In this document: one piece after another, positions 1 through 7,016 of the stretch
How the letters are laid out: every line of letters begins with the position of its first letter
Position numbering within the stretch: the first letter of the stretch is position 1
From: a virus
Length of the DNA: 28,430 nt
Reading direction: 5' to 3' (one strand)
Virus record (IMG/VR): IMGVR_UViG_3300020195_000133
Span: 1-28,430 of that record
The notes under the pieces: generated by a model
What the model was told of the DNA's origin: nothing
Databases searched by the model: none
Seen by the model: only the letters and a program-made list of their open reading frames with translations
Position numbers and translations under genes: made by a program

Positions 1-1
1 G

Positions 2-76
2 CTGCCGCTGCCAAAAACCCTGCCAGCCGAGATTGCGACGCTCAAGAAACCGCGCGGCAAGAAAGGGGCCAAGTAG
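2..76 (+). CDS. 3' end of an unidentified gene (partial)
   Basis: Frame 2 is open from the window edge to a TAG at 74-76. It encodes a C-terminal tail ending PAEIATLKKPRGKKGAK, which is rich in Lys. The next gene starts two bases after the stop, as expected for a translationally coupled operon on this strand. Too little is present to name a function. A basic tail is compatible with nucleic-acid binding, but that is only a guess. Confidence 0.45.
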   Translation: MPLPKTLPAEIATLKKPRGKKGAK

Positions 77-78
77 TC

Positions 79-315
79 ATGTCCGTTTTTCCCGAGGGGA
101 TTGCCGAATACATGCGATACCATCCGCGATTCATGCGCGCAGTGGCGGAAATTGTCGCTCTATCGGAAGACGAAAAACTACCGCGGCACGAGCGGCTCCG
201 TAGTCTGCGACGAATTCGCGATGTCGTGCAACAGGAAATCGACGACACGCTGTTGGCCATCGGTCAGGCCAATGGCGAACTACAAGCCAAGCGACAGGAG
301 CAAACGCCGTCATGA
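79..315 (+). CDS. Small hypothetical protein, 78 aa
   Basis: The ATG follows the upstream stop by two bases. The product is highly charged and looks helical throughout, with many Glu and Arg residues, no Cys, no signal peptide and no membrane segment. The stop overlaps the next start (ATGA at 312-315), so the two are probably translated together. I do not recognise the family. The tight spacing on both sides is the main reason to accept it as a real gene. It could be a small phage or prophage accessory protein acting beside the ATPase downstream. Confidence 0.6.
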   Translation: MSVFPEGIAEYMRYHPRFMRAVAEIVALSEDEKLPRHERLRSLRRIRDVVQQEIDDTLLAIGQANGELQAKRQEQTPS

Positions 316-602
316 AATGGTACTTGCCAAAACCGATGGAGCGGTACATCGCCGCCTACCAGCCGATCTCCAGTCCGCTGGACGACGCCCAGTTGCGATT
401 CGATGTACTACAAAAAGTCCCCGGTCCCACGACCGCCATTTACGAGATCCTGCAACGCGGACCGCGGACGGATGCGGAAGAAGAATTGTGCAATCAGTAC
501 TTGCTGGCCAAGCGCCAGGAAATGAAATCGATGCACCACGAACTGCGCGTGGAAAGATTCGGCCAGCGCGTCGTGTGTCCCAAATCGAACCACCAAAACT
601 GA
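312..602 (+). CDS. Small hypothetical protein, 96 aa
   Basis: The start overlaps the previous stop in an ATGA junction, and an AGGAG about 12 bases upstream could serve ribosome binding. The protein begins MKWYLPKPMERYIAAYQP and has a helical, charged middle (DAEEELCNQYLLAKRQEMKS). No catalytic motif or membrane segment is visible. It ends directly before two copies of the GCCGGTACTCCGGC-type repeat, which separate it from the ATPase gene. Function is unknown; its position suggests a partner of the coupled 78-aa gene. Confidence 0.6.
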   Translation: MKWYLPKPMERYIAAYQPISSPLDDAQLRFDVLQKVPGPTTAIYEILQRGPRTDAEEELCNQYLLAKRQEMKSMHHELRVERFGQRVVCPKSNHQN

Positions 603-653
603 ACGCCGGTAATCCGGCCAATAAACACCAACGCCGGTACTCCGGCAATTAAA
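603..653 (+). repeat. Two tandem copies of the GCCGGTACTCCGGC repeat
   Basis: Copy one is at 603-626 and copy two at 631-653. Each has a palindromic core (GCCGGTAATCCGGC or GCCGGTACTCCGGC) followed by an AT-rich tail (AATAAA or AATTAAA). The same unit recurs in many intergenic gaps of the window. The second copy ends only about five bases before the ATPase start codon, and no Shine-Dalgarno sequence lies between them. Confidence 0.85.
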
Positions 654-658
654 TCCTC

Positions 659-2407
659 ATGCTGCACCTGGCTCCCAATCTGAAACTTCCCGTCGAGGCG
701 GTCACACAGACCTTCGCGCTGTTGGCGCGCCGCGGTGCCGGCAAGACGCACACCGCCAGTGTGATGGCCGAAGAAATGCTGCAGGCCGGTTTCCCGATTG
801 TTTGGCTGGACCCGCTCGGCGTGGCCTGGGGACTGCGGACCAAGTATCCGATCATCATTTTTGGTGGCAAGAAGGCGGACATCCCCTTGGAGCCGACGGC
901 TGGCGCAGTCGTCGCCGATTTCCTGGTGGCCAAACGGGTGTCCGCCATTCTGGATGTTTCAGCGTTCGGCGAAAACGAGATGCGGCGGTTCGTCGGAGAA
1001 TTTGCCGATCGCTTCTATCGCACCAATACCGAATCGGTCCACTGGTTTGTGGATGAGGCCGACGAGTTCGCTCCGCAACAAGCGGCTGGCGGCCCGATGT
1101 TCAAATGCCTGGGTGCGATGCAGAACATCGTTCGCCGCGGACGTGCCCGTGGCATCGGCGTCACGCTGATCACGCAGCGCAGCGCCGTCTTGAACAAGAG
1201 CGTCCTGACGCAGACCGAGTGCCTGATCGCGATGCAAACCACTTCGCCGCAAGATAAGAAGGTGATCGACGATTGGGTCAAGGATCACGGCGATGGTGAA
1301 GATCGCGACAAAATTATGAAGTCCCTGCCGACCTTGCAGCAAGGCGAAGCCTGGGTCTATTCCCCCGGCTGGCTGAAAACCTTGCAGCGCGTCAAGTTCC
1401 GCGCGCGGCATTCGTTCGACAGCAGCTCCACACCCAAGCCTGGTGAAACAAAAAAGGCCCCCAAGACACTGGCCGAGATTGACGTCTCGTCGCTCACCAA
1501 AGAAATGCAGGCCACGATCGAACGGGTGAAGGCCGAAGACCCCAAACTGCTGCAACGAAAAATCGCCGACTTGGAAAAGCAGTTGAAATCGAAGCAGCCG
1601 GCCCCGTCGAATTCTATCCAGGCGGATCCAGCAGCCACGCAGCGCGCGATTGCCACGGCGGTCGAGCGCGCCGTCAGTGCGGCCAACCGGGACTCGGCCA
1701 ACACGATCAAGCAGCTCGAACGAAAACTGGCGACCATCCGCACCGGCCTGGAAAAGCTAATCGCGGGGATCGGCACCACCGACCTGGCCAGGCAGGTCCA
1801 ACCGGCCACCGCCCCAGCTTTTGGCCCGATTCCGACCAGGTCTCCTGCCGCACCGATCGCACCACGTGCCCCTGTTTCGCCCGTGTCGCGGCCTCGGCCC
1901 GTTTCCGGCCAATCAGGCGACAGTGGCGAATTGTCGCTAGGAAAGGCCGAACGTGCGATCCTGACGGCCTGTTATTGGATCCGCGAAGATCGCGAGATTA
2001 CGCCGGCCAAGGTGGCCTTTTACTCGGGCTACGCCAAAGGGAGCGGCGGTTTCAACAACGCCCTCGGTCGGCTCCGTTCCAACTGGCAGATTGCCGGTCT
2101 GGCCATCACAGAATCGGGCATAGACACCGTGCAAGACCTGGGCGTCGACGATCGGCCCACTGGCCCCGAGCTGCGTGAGTGGCTTCGCAAGCGAAAGGGG
2201 ATTGGCAAAGCGGAGAACGGGCTGCTCGACGCCTTGATCGCCGCTTATCCCAATCGCCTCAGCAACGAAGAGTTATCCGCGGCCAGCGGCTACGCGGCCG
2301 GCAGCGGCGGGTTTAACAACGCGCTGGGCAAGCTGCGCAGCATCGAAGCGGCCGAAGGTTATGCCCAGCAGGGCGGCACCAAAGCCTCAGATATCTTTTT
2401 TGAATAG
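659..2407 (+). CDS. HerA/FtsK-like ATPase with duplicated C-terminal winged-helix-like repeats
   Basis: A 582-aa P-loop NTPase. Seen: Walker A LARRGAGKT at residues 22-30, Walker B VHWFVDEADEF at 127-137, a candidate arginine-finger stretch RRGRARGIGV at 159-168, and the sensor-like ITQRSAVLNKSVLTQ at 171-185, typical of HerA/DUF87-type translocases. A coiled-coil-prone segment follows at about 280-312, then a Pro/Ala-rich linker (about 380-420). Two repeats end the protein, each with SGYA-GSGGFNNALG-LRS (456-474 and 543-561), and resemble winged-helix units. Family members are hexameric motors that move DNA. The repeats may bind DNA or a partner. The start follows a repeat without a Shine-Dalgarno sequence. 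A role in phage DNA handling or host defence is inference. Confidence 0.8.
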   Translation: MLHLAPNLKLPVEAVTQTFALLARRGAGKTHTASVMAEEMLQAGFPIVWLDPLGVAWGLRTKYPIIIFGGKKADIPLEPTAGAVVADFLVAKRVSAILDVSAFGENEMRRFVGEFADRFYRTNTESVHWFVDEADEFAPQQAAGGPMFKCLGAMQNIVRRGRARGIGVTLITQRSAVLNKSVLTQTECLIAMQTTSPQDKKVIDDWVKDHGDGEDRDKIMKSLPTLQQGEAWVYSPGWLKTLQRVKFRARHSFDSSSTPKPGETKKAPKTLAEIDVSSLTKEMQATIERVKAEDPKLLQRKIADLEKQLKSKQPAPSNSIQADPAATQRAIATAVERAVSAANRDSANTIKQLERKLATIRTGLEKLIAGIGTTDLARQVQPATAPAFGPIPTRSPAAPIAPRAPVSPVSRPRPVSGQSGDSGELSLGKAERAILTACYWIREDREITPAKVAFYSGYAKGSGGFNNALGRLRSNWQIAGLAITESGIDTVQDLGVDDRPTGPELREWLRKRKGIGKAENGLLDALIAAYPNRLSNEELSAASGYAAGSGGFNNALGKLRSIEAAEGYAQQGGTKASDIFFE

Positions 2408-2420
2408 GACTGAAACGACC

Positions 2421-2783
2421 ATGAACGAATCCAACCACGACGCCTTGGAGCGCAAGCTGCGCGAGCAAGCGTACACCGCGGCCAACAGCGTGCTCAAAAC
2501 GCTGCTGAACTATCTGTGCGCGCCGGACATGCTGCCCCCCGGTTATGGCATCCACTTCGTTTGCATGCAGGGGAAGAGCGACCTACTTCTGTTTGACGAA
2601 AATGGAGCGATCGACCTGCCGAGGCAGACGATTGCCGACAACATGCCACCGCCGACGGTCCTCGACGATCTGCTGGAAATGGCGGATGTGGCCCGCGAGC
2701 GCAGCGGCCTGCCGAAGCTAGACCATTTCTTCCGCAAGCCGTCAGACGCAGGAACCAACGGAAGCGAGGTGCCCGGTGGCTGA
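2421..2783 (+). CDS. Hypothetical protein, 120 aa
   Basis: I chose the internal ATG at 2421 (MNESNHDALERKLREQ) because an earlier in-frame ATG lies inside the ATPase gene. It sits 13 bases after the ATPase stop, with only a weak AGGA upstream. The protein has a helical N-terminus and a middle stretch CAPDMLPPGYGIHFVCMQGK followed by acidic residues. No enzyme motif is visible. Its 3' end overlaps the next gene's GTG start by eight bases, so it belongs to the same operon. The family is not recognised. Confidence 0.65.
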   Translation: MNESNHDALERKLREQAYTAANSVLKTLLNYLCAPDMLPPGYGIHFVCMQGKSDLLLFDENGAIDLPRQTIADNMPPPTVLDDLLEMADVARERSGLPKLDHFFRKPSDAGTNGSEVPGG

Positions 2784-4062
2784 AAACAGCAAAATCGAAT
2801 GGACAGACCACACCTTCAATCCGTGGCGAGGTTGCAGCAAGGTTCACGCCGGCTGCGCGCACTGCTACGCCGAAAGCCTGAGCGGCAGAAACCCCGGCAC
2901 GCTCGGGGTCTGGGGACCAAACGGAACGCGAGTCGTGGCGGCGGAGAGTGCTTGGAAGCAGCCCGTGAAATGGAATCGCCAGGCCATTTTGCGTTGTTTG
3001 GAGTGTGGTTCAACTTCACTGCCTGAACCGATGTCGCGAGGTGCCTTGATCGGTGACCACGGTTGGGAGTTTGAATGCCAGTGCGGTGCCAGCAAATACT
3101 CGGTGCAACGGCAAAAGGTGTTTTGCGCGTCGCTGGCCGATGTGTTTGAAGATTGGCCAGGGCCGATGATGGTCTCGGGAAAACAACCGATCTATTTGGG
3201 CAAAGACTTCCGCGCTTCTAGCGGAGAGCGCCTGACGATGGCCGACGTTCGCGCTCGTTTGTTCGCCTTAATCGACGCGACGCCGAATCTCGATTGGATC
3301 ATTCTTACGAAGCGGCCGGAAAACGTGCTGCGGATGTGGCCGGCGCTCGTATGTGAACACTGCGCAGAAAACCGCTGCGGATTTCATCGAGCGAACGCCG
3401 CGATGGGCGGAAACTCGGAGACGTTTCGCGACAACGTCTGGCTGTTGACCAGTGTCAGTGACCAGGCGACGGCCGACGTGATGATTCCCGAGCTGCTCAA
3501 GTGCCGCGACCTGGTGCCAGTGTTGGGTGTGTCTGCCGAGCCTCTGCTGGGGCCGGTGGATTTGCGATACCTACAGCCCCGCGACCCGGCTGTTGAGATA
3601 GACGCTCTAAATGGGACGCACGGCGTGTATCGTCCACACCAAGGGAAATCGGCTCGGCTCGACTGGGTGATCTGCGGCGGCGAATCGGGATACCAGGCAC
3701 GGCCGCTGCACCCGGACTGGGCACGGGCCTTGCGCGATCAGTGCTCTGCCGCCGGCGTACCATACTTTTTCAAGCAGTGGGGAGAATGGGCGTCACAGTT
3801 GGCGACCGGAGACTTGGGGACGTTACAACCCAGGGAGATTCAACGGATCCACCAGCAGTCGGAATCGAGTGGTCGCGTGATGTTCATGTGCAGCAACGGC
3901 GCGACCAATCCGTTTGACGGCGGAAAGAATCGCGAAACGTTCTTTCGCGTCGGCAAGAAGCTCGCCGGGAACCTGCTCGACGGTCGCCAGCATTTGGAGT
4001 TTCCTAAGAGCTATCACCATGTTCAAAGAAAAGGACGGTGCGCAAATGAATCACCGAAGTAA
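2776..4062 (+). CDS. Phage Gp37/Gp68-type DUF5131 protein with extra Cys clusters
   Basis: A 428-aa protein starting at GTG 2776 with a good GAGGT five bases upstream. The N-terminus KIEWTDHTFNPWRGC followed by C-x6-C-x2-C (Cys20, Cys27, Cys30, HCYAE) is the hallmark of DUF5131 (Pfam PF07505). That family has a three-Cys motif reminiscent of radical-SAM proteins and is common in phages. Later family blocks are visible: VFCASLADVFEDW, LDWIILTKRPENV, and VICGGESGYQARPLHPDWARALRDQC with FKQWGEW. Two stretches look inserted: a four-Cys zinc-ribbon-like block (Cys74, Cys77, Cys101, Cys103) and a C-x2-C-x4-C-x2-H segment after WPALV. Function is unknown; a metal or Fe-S cluster is likely. The usual TcmP partner is not seen here. 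Confidence 0.85.
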   Translation: MAENSKIEWTDHTFNPWRGCSKVHAGCAHCYAESLSGRNPGTLGVWGPNGTRVVAAESAWKQPVKWNRQAILRCLECGSTSLPEPMSRGALIGDHGWEFECQCGASKYSVQRQKVFCASLADVFEDWPGPMMVSGKQPIYLGKDFRASSGERLTMADVRARLFALIDATPNLDWIILTKRPENVLRMWPALVCEHCAENRCGFHRANAAMGGNSETFRDNVWLLTSVSDQATADVMIPELLKCRDLVPVLGVSAEPLLGPVDLRYLQPRDPAVEIDALNGTHGVYRPHQGKSARLDWVICGGESGYQARPLHPDWARALRDQCSAAGVPYFFKQWGEWASQLATGDLGTLQPREIQRIHQQSESSGRVMFMCSNGATNPFDGGKNRETFFRVGKKLAGNLLDGRQHLEFPKSYHHVQRKGRCANESPK

Positions 4063-4241
4063 CCATCCGCGCGGCTCACCTAGAGATATCCTTGTGCGTT
4101 TAGGAAGAACCAAACGCGATGTCCAGCACCATATTGAGCGACGCCAATTTCCAGCAACAGTTCGTGGCTGTGGACCTTTAAGCAACATTGGCCCCAGCGC
4201 GGCGGGCCTGAATGCCGCGCGACCCAAGGAGGATAGTTGTA

Positions 4242-4466
4242 ATGCGAAAGATTTTATTGGCCGGGATACTGGCCTCGTGTGCGATGCTCATGGCACCCGA
4301 TTCGGTCGAGGCCGGTTGTCGCGGCGGCTGTGGTCGCGGCGGTCTATTCCGCGGCGGCGTTCGGGCGCGGATCGCCTCTCGCTGGCATGGCCGCTGTGGT
4401 CTGTTTGGTGGCCGGTTCCGCGCGGAATCGTGCCATAGTAGCTGTAATTCGGCGAACTGCCGTTGA
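4242..4466 (+). CDS. Small secreted Cys/Gly/Arg-rich peptide
   Basis: A strong AAGGAGG at 4226-4232 with nine-base spacing fixes the ATG at 4242. The 74-aa product has a clear Sec signal: a basic start MRK, a hydrophobic core LLAGILASCAMLMA, and a likely signal-peptidase I site after SVEA. The mature part is about 50 residues, rich in Gly and Arg, with seven Cys in GCRGGCGRGG, HGRCG and CHSSCNSANC. Cys this dense in an exported peptide suggests disulfides or metal binding. Small exported Cys-rich peptides are frequent in planctomycetes (from memory). The palindrome TTCCGCGCGGAA lies within the gene at 4416-4427. Confidence 0.7.
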   Translation: MRKILLAGILASCAMLMAPDSVEAGCRGGCGRGGLFRGGVRARIASRWHGRCGLFGGRFRAESCHSSCNSANCR

Positions 4467-4532
4467 GGTTTGAACGCGTGGAAAACACGCCGCGCTGTGG
4501 CTGGAGCCCTTAGCAGTGCTGCGTGCAATGTT

Positions 4533-4565
4533 CCTCGGTCGGAGCCAAGGAGGGTCCGACCGGGG
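4533..4565 (+). promoter_or_regulatory. Leader hairpin with AGGAGG in its loop
   Basis: CCTCGGTCGGA (4533-4543) pairs with TCCGACCGGGG (4555-4565) as an 11-bp stem with one G-U pair. The 11-base loop GCCAAGGAGGG contains a perfect Shine-Dalgarno core. It lies about 30 bases before the start at 4598. It could be a terminator for the secreted peptide gene, a regulatory leader, or a decayed copy of the GGTCGGAGTACCGACC repeat. No U-run follows. Confidence 0.45.
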
Positions 4566-4597
4566 CTTATAACTCACTTATATTTATCGAGGGAACC

Positions 4598-4849
4598 ATG
4601 AAAAACGGCCTGAGCCAGATCTACATGCAGGCGCTGATCGCTGCCTTCAATCGGGACTTTTCCCCCGGCTCGCCGGTCGTACTACGAACCGATAGCGGAC
4701 CGGTCGATACCATCGTCGAGTCGCACGCCTGGATCCTGGGGGGCGTGCCCGTCGCGAAGTTCCAGGGAGTCAGCGGAGCCTACGAGATCGAAGGCCGCGT
4801 ACGATTTCGCCGCGTGGCCGCCACGCAGGAGACACGCCGTGCGAGTTGA
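4598..4849 (+). CDS. Hypothetical protein, 83 aa
   Basis: The ATG at 4598 has GAGGGA just upstream; an in-frame ATG at 4523 is less likely because it sits before the hairpin. The product starts MKNGLSQIYMQALIAAFNRD and continues with short beta-like stretches (GSPVVLRTDSGPVDTIVES, AWILGGVPVAKFQGVSGAY). No known motif is seen. Its 3' end overlaps a GTG-started 48-codon reading frame at 4839. Operon context with other small prophage genes is the only functional hint. Confidence 0.6.
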   Translation: MKNGLSQIYMQALIAAFNRDFSPGSPVVLRTDSGPVDTIVESHAWILGGVPVAKFQGVSGAYEIEGRVRFRRVAATQETRRAS

Positions 4850-4985
4850 TCTGCTGACCCGCATCGCCGATTTTTTGGAGAACGTCCTGGACGATGAGCA
4901 CTATGACCACGGTCGGATCACGAACGACGAACTGCAGGAACAACAAAGGAACTCTGGTGTATTTCGCGGAACGGCGAGATTTTAA
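4839..4985 (+). CDS. Possible 48-aa protein or truncated gene
   Basis: A GTG at 4839 overlaps the end of the previous gene and opens a frame reading VDLLTRIADFLENVLDDEHYDHGR before ending at TAA 4983-4985. The first 30 residues look like genuine protein (amphipathic helix, acidic patch). The last part (QQRNSGVFRGTARF) is less convincing, so this could be the front of a longer gene broken by a frameshift or deletion. It is followed by the least coding-dense stretch of the window. Confidence 0.4.
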   Translation: MRVDLLTRIADFLENVLDDEHYDHGRITNDELQEQQRNSGVFRGTARF

Positions 4986-5098
4986 TCCGGCATTCAAGCG
5001 ATTTGACAACATTCGAAATAAGCTAAGTGAACTCGGAAAATGGAGCGACTGCGCGCGAATCTCGTAAGGTTTATTCGCTGACATGCAATTTGCAGGGC

Positions 5099-5257
5099 CT
5101 ACAATCCAGGTAGTTGAGCTTGCTCGGCTTTTGCCTTTTCTCGCGCCGCCCGCGCTCTAATCCAGGCAGCAACGGTCTGCACGGCCAGCGTTGTCGGATC
5201 ATTGCTCGGGGCAAAATGAACTCGTGTTGTGTGGAATTTGAAAGCGGCGTTCGACAT
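5099..5257 (-). CDS. Possible minus-strand remnant or small gene, 52 aa
   Basis: The gap 4986-5301 has no convincing plus-strand gene. On the minus strand a frame ending at 5099 reads MSNAAFKFHTTRVHFAPSN and then a helical Ala/Arg/Glu-rich end (AAWIRARAAREKAKAEQAQ). Its residue make-up looks like real protein, but I see no Shine-Dalgarno sequence. The frame stays open to an ATG at 5329, inside the divergent neighbour. It is opposite in direction to both flanking genes. It may be the end of a decayed gene left from an insertion or rearrangement. Low certainty. Confidence 0.3.
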   Translation of the reverse strand: MSNAAFKFHTTRVHFAPSNDPTTLAVQTVAAWIRARAAREKAKAEQAQLPGL

Positions 5258-5301
5258 ATCGTCAGCCGCAACGCCATTCGCAAAATCAAGGAAACCAAAT
5301 C

Positions 5302-6837
5302 GTGAAAACGCTTTTTCTCTGTATCGCAATATTGTTGCAGTATTGTTTGGTCGGAGTACCGACGGTGCCAGCCGCTGCGGCGGAAACCTACACCCTCACG
5401 CTCACCATGCCGGCGGTACCCGCGGGCATCGGCATCACGCATCAAACGGCCAAGTTGGGCGAGGTAACCGCTACTGTCCCTGCCAGCACAGACCAGATCA
5501 CGCTCGACATCCTGTGGCCCGGTCACCCTCCCGGCGCGCCGATCGAATCGTATACCGTGGAAACTCGCTTTGAACGGGGCGACACCAAAGGCGAATGGCT
5601 GACCCAGCGCGTCGACCCGCCCGAGGTCTACGTCCCGCCGACGATTCCCAAGCCAGCTCCCGTCGCCGCCTACACTTGGCGAAAAAAAGTCGTCACGCGA
5701 CCGCCTGTCCAGCCGCCTCCCGCTGGCACCAAAAAGCTGATCGACAGCACGTCGCTGAGACTGATTGGTGGTTGGAAAGTGCCTCAGACGCATATCGAAG
5801 GGCAACGCCTGACGATGGCGTTCACACCGGGTGGATTGGCAGTCGATGGCAAACGCATATATGCCATCCACAATGCTGGCGTCCAAGAGTTCTCCGCGCC
5901 GGCGATGGGCACCGGCGAAAACTACAACGCCTGGCCCGAGCTGACGCCGGTGAAGTTCTTTCCGGATCTGTACGCGCCAGCAGTCGAAGCGAACAAAGCT
6001 TATGCCGCGCCCGATCCGCACGGCCTGGCGATGCTGGATGGCAAGCTGCATGTGACCGGACGAACGAGGTACGGCTCGCCGCCGCCGCTGAATGGATTCA
6101 TCACGCGCGAAGGAGATAGCGCGGCTCACATGCCGGCTGGGACGACAGCGCAAAAGCATGGGGGCGGACTGTGCACGATTCCCGAAGCATTCGCGACCAA
6201 GTACTTGCAAGGCAAAACTGTGGCCGTTGGCTTTGGTGGCAGCACTTCGGGGCAAGGCTACACCGCCGGACCGTCGCTGGTCGCCGCCGCGTCGATCGAC
6301 GACCCCACGCCAATCGACTTGATTGGCTTTGGCAATTTTGACACGCAGGATCCAAATGACCGTGAACGGCGGTTTCCCGATTACGAAAAGGGGATCGAAT
6401 GGGTGCTGCCGCCCAAGGATGGTGTCGGCTATTGGGCCTTGGGGAAAGTCCGCGCTGGTCCGGTCTGGATTGATACGCCGAATCGCCAGGGCGTTTTGTA
6501 CTGGTCGACGCAGGCGACAGGTCTGTTGAGCTATGCTCCGCAGGGTGAAGCGGGCGGCGACAACCGGACCAACAAACAGCGGTTGTACATTTACGACCCG
6601 GATCAAATCGCACTGGTGGCCAGCGGGCAGAAAAAACCGAATGACATGCGTGCCAAGTTCTACGAGTGGACCGCCTGCACGCCGATTCCAAGCAAAGCGG
6701 GCGATGGCACCACGATGATCGGTGAAGTGGTGGGCGCTTGCTGGTACGCAGACCGCTTGTACCTCTTGCACCGCTGGATCACCGCCGGCAGCTTCGAGCC
6801 GTATCCGATCGTCGCGGTGTATGAGATCAAGGAGTAA
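5302..6837 (+). CDS. Large secreted protein of unknown function
   Basis: A GTG start at 5302 with AAGGA nine bases upstream gives 511 aa. The N-terminus is a Sec signal (MKTLFLCIAILLQYCLVG..., cleavage probably after PAAAAE). An N-terminal beta-like domain follows, then a Pro-rich linker (PPTIPKPAPVAAYTW, RPPVQPPPAG). The large C-terminal domain has repeated short beta blocks such as FTPGGLAVDGKRIYAIHN, PHGLAMLDGKLHVTGR and DRLYLLHRWI, which resemble beta-propeller blades. No catalytic motif or membrane anchor is recognised. The signal-peptide coding stretch contains GGTCGGAGTACCGAC, a copy of the dispersed repeat. In a prophage this would be a cargo gene exported by the host; that role is inferred. 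Confidence 0.75.
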   Translation: MKTLFLCIAILLQYCLVGVPTVPAAAAETYTLTLTMPAVPAGIGITHQTAKLGEVTATVPASTDQITLDILWPGHPPGAPIESYTVETRFERGDTKGEWLTQRVDPPEVYVPPTIPKPAPVAAYTWRKKVVTRPPVQPPPAGTKKLIDSTSLRLIGGWKVPQTHIEGQRLTMAFTPGGLAVDGKRIYAIHNAGVQEFSAPAMGTGENYNAWPELTPVKFFPDLYAPAVEANKAYAAPDPHGLAMLDGKLHVTGRTRYGSPPPLNGFITREGDSAAHMPAGTTAQKHGGGLCTIPEAFATKYLQGKTVAVGFGGSTSGQGYTAGPSLVAAASIDDPTPIDLIGFGNFDTQDPNDRERRFPDYEKGIEWVLPPKDGVGYWALGKVRAGPVWIDTPNRQGVLYWSTQATGLLSYAPQGEAGGDNRTNKQRLYIYDPDQIALVASGQKKPNDMRAKFYEWTACTPIPSKAGDGTTMIGEVVGACWYADRLYLLHRWITAGSFEPYPIVAVYEIKE

Positions 6838-6839
6838 TC

Positions 6840-7016
6840 ATGTTTCTGTGGATCTTTAAACTGTTCGCTCGGGTCTTCTGGTACCGGCCACCAGAGAGCC
6901 GGAAACATTACCGGATCTTCATCGCCAGCACGATCGACGCGGAACTGAGTCATTGGGACATGCACGACAAGGGGGACACTTACGAATCGAGTGAATGGCT
7001 GGAGTATCAGAAATGA
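6840..7016 (+). CDS. Small protein with hydrophobic N-terminus, 58 aa
   Basis: The ATG at 6840 has AAGGAG at 6828-6833, inside the end of the previous gene, and ends TGA in an ATGA overlap with the next gene. The product starts MFLWIFKLFARVFWYRPP, a short aromatic hydrophobic helix that might lie on a membrane, and continues with a polar tail ending SSEWLEYQK. Good ribosome-binding signals and coupling at both ends make it a credible gene despite its size. Family unknown. Confidence 0.6.
   Translation: MFLWIFKLFARVFWYRPPESRKHYRIFIASTIDAELSHWDMHDKGDTYESSEWLEYQK

Noticed and set aside
4046-4438. Plus-strand frame with an ATG just before the end of the DUF5131 gene
   Set aside because: It runs through the strong ribosome-binding site and in another frame through the secreted Cys-rich peptide. 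The product is Arg-rich without pattern, so only the peptide at 4242 is kept.
5071-6771. 566-aa open frame on the minus strand opposite the secreted protein gene
   Set aside because: It is rich in Arg and His with no recognisable pattern. The plus-strand frame has a signal peptide, a ribosome-binding site and coherent domains. The minus frame is an antisense shadow of GC-rich coding DNA.
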